Below, one piece after another: positions 63,756-64,000 of a DNA stretch of 64,000 nt; within the stretch, counting starts at the first letter, position 1; every line of letters starts with the position of its first letter. The translations under genes and the position numbers were made by a program. The notes under the pieces were generated by a model. It saw only the letters and a list, made by a program, of their open reading frames with translations. It was not told where the DNA came from and did not search any database. The stretch is taken from the NCBI GenBank assembly GCA_027489035.1, contig JAIYAN010000021.1, positions 186,001 to 250,000 of the forward strand. Direction: 5' to 3'. Source of the stretch: Chitinophagaceae bacterium (GTDB lineage: Bacteria; Bacteroidota; Bacteroidia; Chitinophagales; Chitinophagaceae).

Positions 63756-64000
63756 TTATGCAACCAAAATTACTGATTTGTTGCTAATAATATGATATAA
63801 CTTAATGGTTAATGCATGAAATAGAATTTTGGCATTTGCATTTCGTTCGATGTGATAGATTGAATGATCCAATTCTTGGATGATTGCTTCTAACTGTGCA
63901 ATGTTACACAATCGGTTAAAACGGCTTGCAAAATCCATTTCTGCAGATACTTTTTCTGTAACTTCTAACTGACTCAAAGCTTGATTTCCTCGAACCCTCA
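63756..64000 (-). CDS. holB: DNA polymerase III subunit delta' C-terminus (5' end outside window)
   Basis: The frame is open to the edge of the window and covers about 80 C-terminal codons, so this is the 3' end of a larger gene. FASRFNRLCNIAQLEAIIQEL followed by HSIYHIERNANAKILFHALTIKL matches the C-terminal collar region of delta' in Bacteroidota (YHIERNANxKILFxxLSLKL). Delta' is part of the clamp loader. The neighbouring ricT gene supports the call: holB next to a PSP1-domain gene is a common order. A TTG at 63977 should not be taken as a start. The short gap to ricT is 72 bp. Confidence 0.8.
   Translation of the reverse strand, partial: RVRGNQALSQLEVTEKVSAEMDFASRFNRLCNIAQLEAIIQELDHSIYHIERNANAKILFHALTIKLYHIISNKSVILVA

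Noticed and set aside
63756..63977. A free-standing 73-residue small protein starting at a TTG
   Set aside because: The frame stays open to the window edge and the sequence matches the C-terminus of DNA polymerase III delta', so it is a partial gene.

Overview
The window looks like chromosomal DNA of a low-GC (roughly one third G+C) member of the Bacteroidota, most likely a Chitinophagales or Sphingobacteriales relative. The evidence is family membership: a DUF6427 membrane protein, a GldA-type ABC ATPase, a RicT/PSP1 protein beside holB, a Bacteroidota-type FtsZ tail, an arginase-like protein of the Bacteroidota type, TAnnTTTG promoter elements, and start codons without Shine-Dalgarno sequences. 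No phage, integrase, transposase, CRISPR array, rRNA or tRNA gene is visible. The window is mainly housekeeping, and most of the interest lies in regulatory DNA and in odd protein architectures.

Layout. 1-3216: 5' part of uvrA (minus), a stand-alone ECF sigma factor gene (plus), and a cluster of REP-like palindromes. 3217-9158: dsbD and a separate DsbD N-domain gene, purQ, a DUF6427 membrane protein and a secreted protein of unknown function, all minus. 9318-21663: a TIGR01777 epimerase, an ABC exporter pair coupled to a DPP IV-like peptidase, metG flanked by two S66 LD-carboxypeptidase paralogues, and a kup-rhodanese-hydrolase operon. 21786-22399: an XRE regulator and membrane protein pair. 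22547-39549: a complete Bacteroidota dcw cluster on the minus strand in the order mraZ-rsmH-ftsL-ftsI-murE-mraY-murD-ftsW-murG-murC-ftsQ-ftsA-ftsZ; murE carries the DNPR signature of meso-DAP ligases. 39755-45594: an orphan histidine kinase, YqgE, an acyltransferase, a YcxB-like protein, a PhoD-like phosphatase, a MazG-like pyrophosphohydrolase and dtd. 45882-50779: a B12-dependent ribonucleotide reductase, a probable 7(1)-knot (DUF6150) repeat protein, and SRPBCC and VOC proteins. 50860-57420: dxs, a PBP4-like carboxypeptidase, an arginase-fold protein with degenerate metal site, and korA without korB. 57541-64000: an outer-membrane barrel, nth, a small protein, an FtsB/DivIC-like gene, eno, gldA, ricT and the 3' end of holB.

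The control region of the dcw cluster stands out. Upstream of mraZ are three GTG-centred repeats at exact 10-bp spacing, which fits a MraZ operator. Immediately beyond them are three perfect DnaA boxes and one near match within 113 bp. Together these suggest that division-gene transcription is tied both to MraZ autorepression and to the initiator DnaA. A second notable arrangement is the DsbD pair: the N-terminal domain of DsbD has lost its redox cysteines, while the adjacent gene encodes a free-standing copy of that domain which keeps them.
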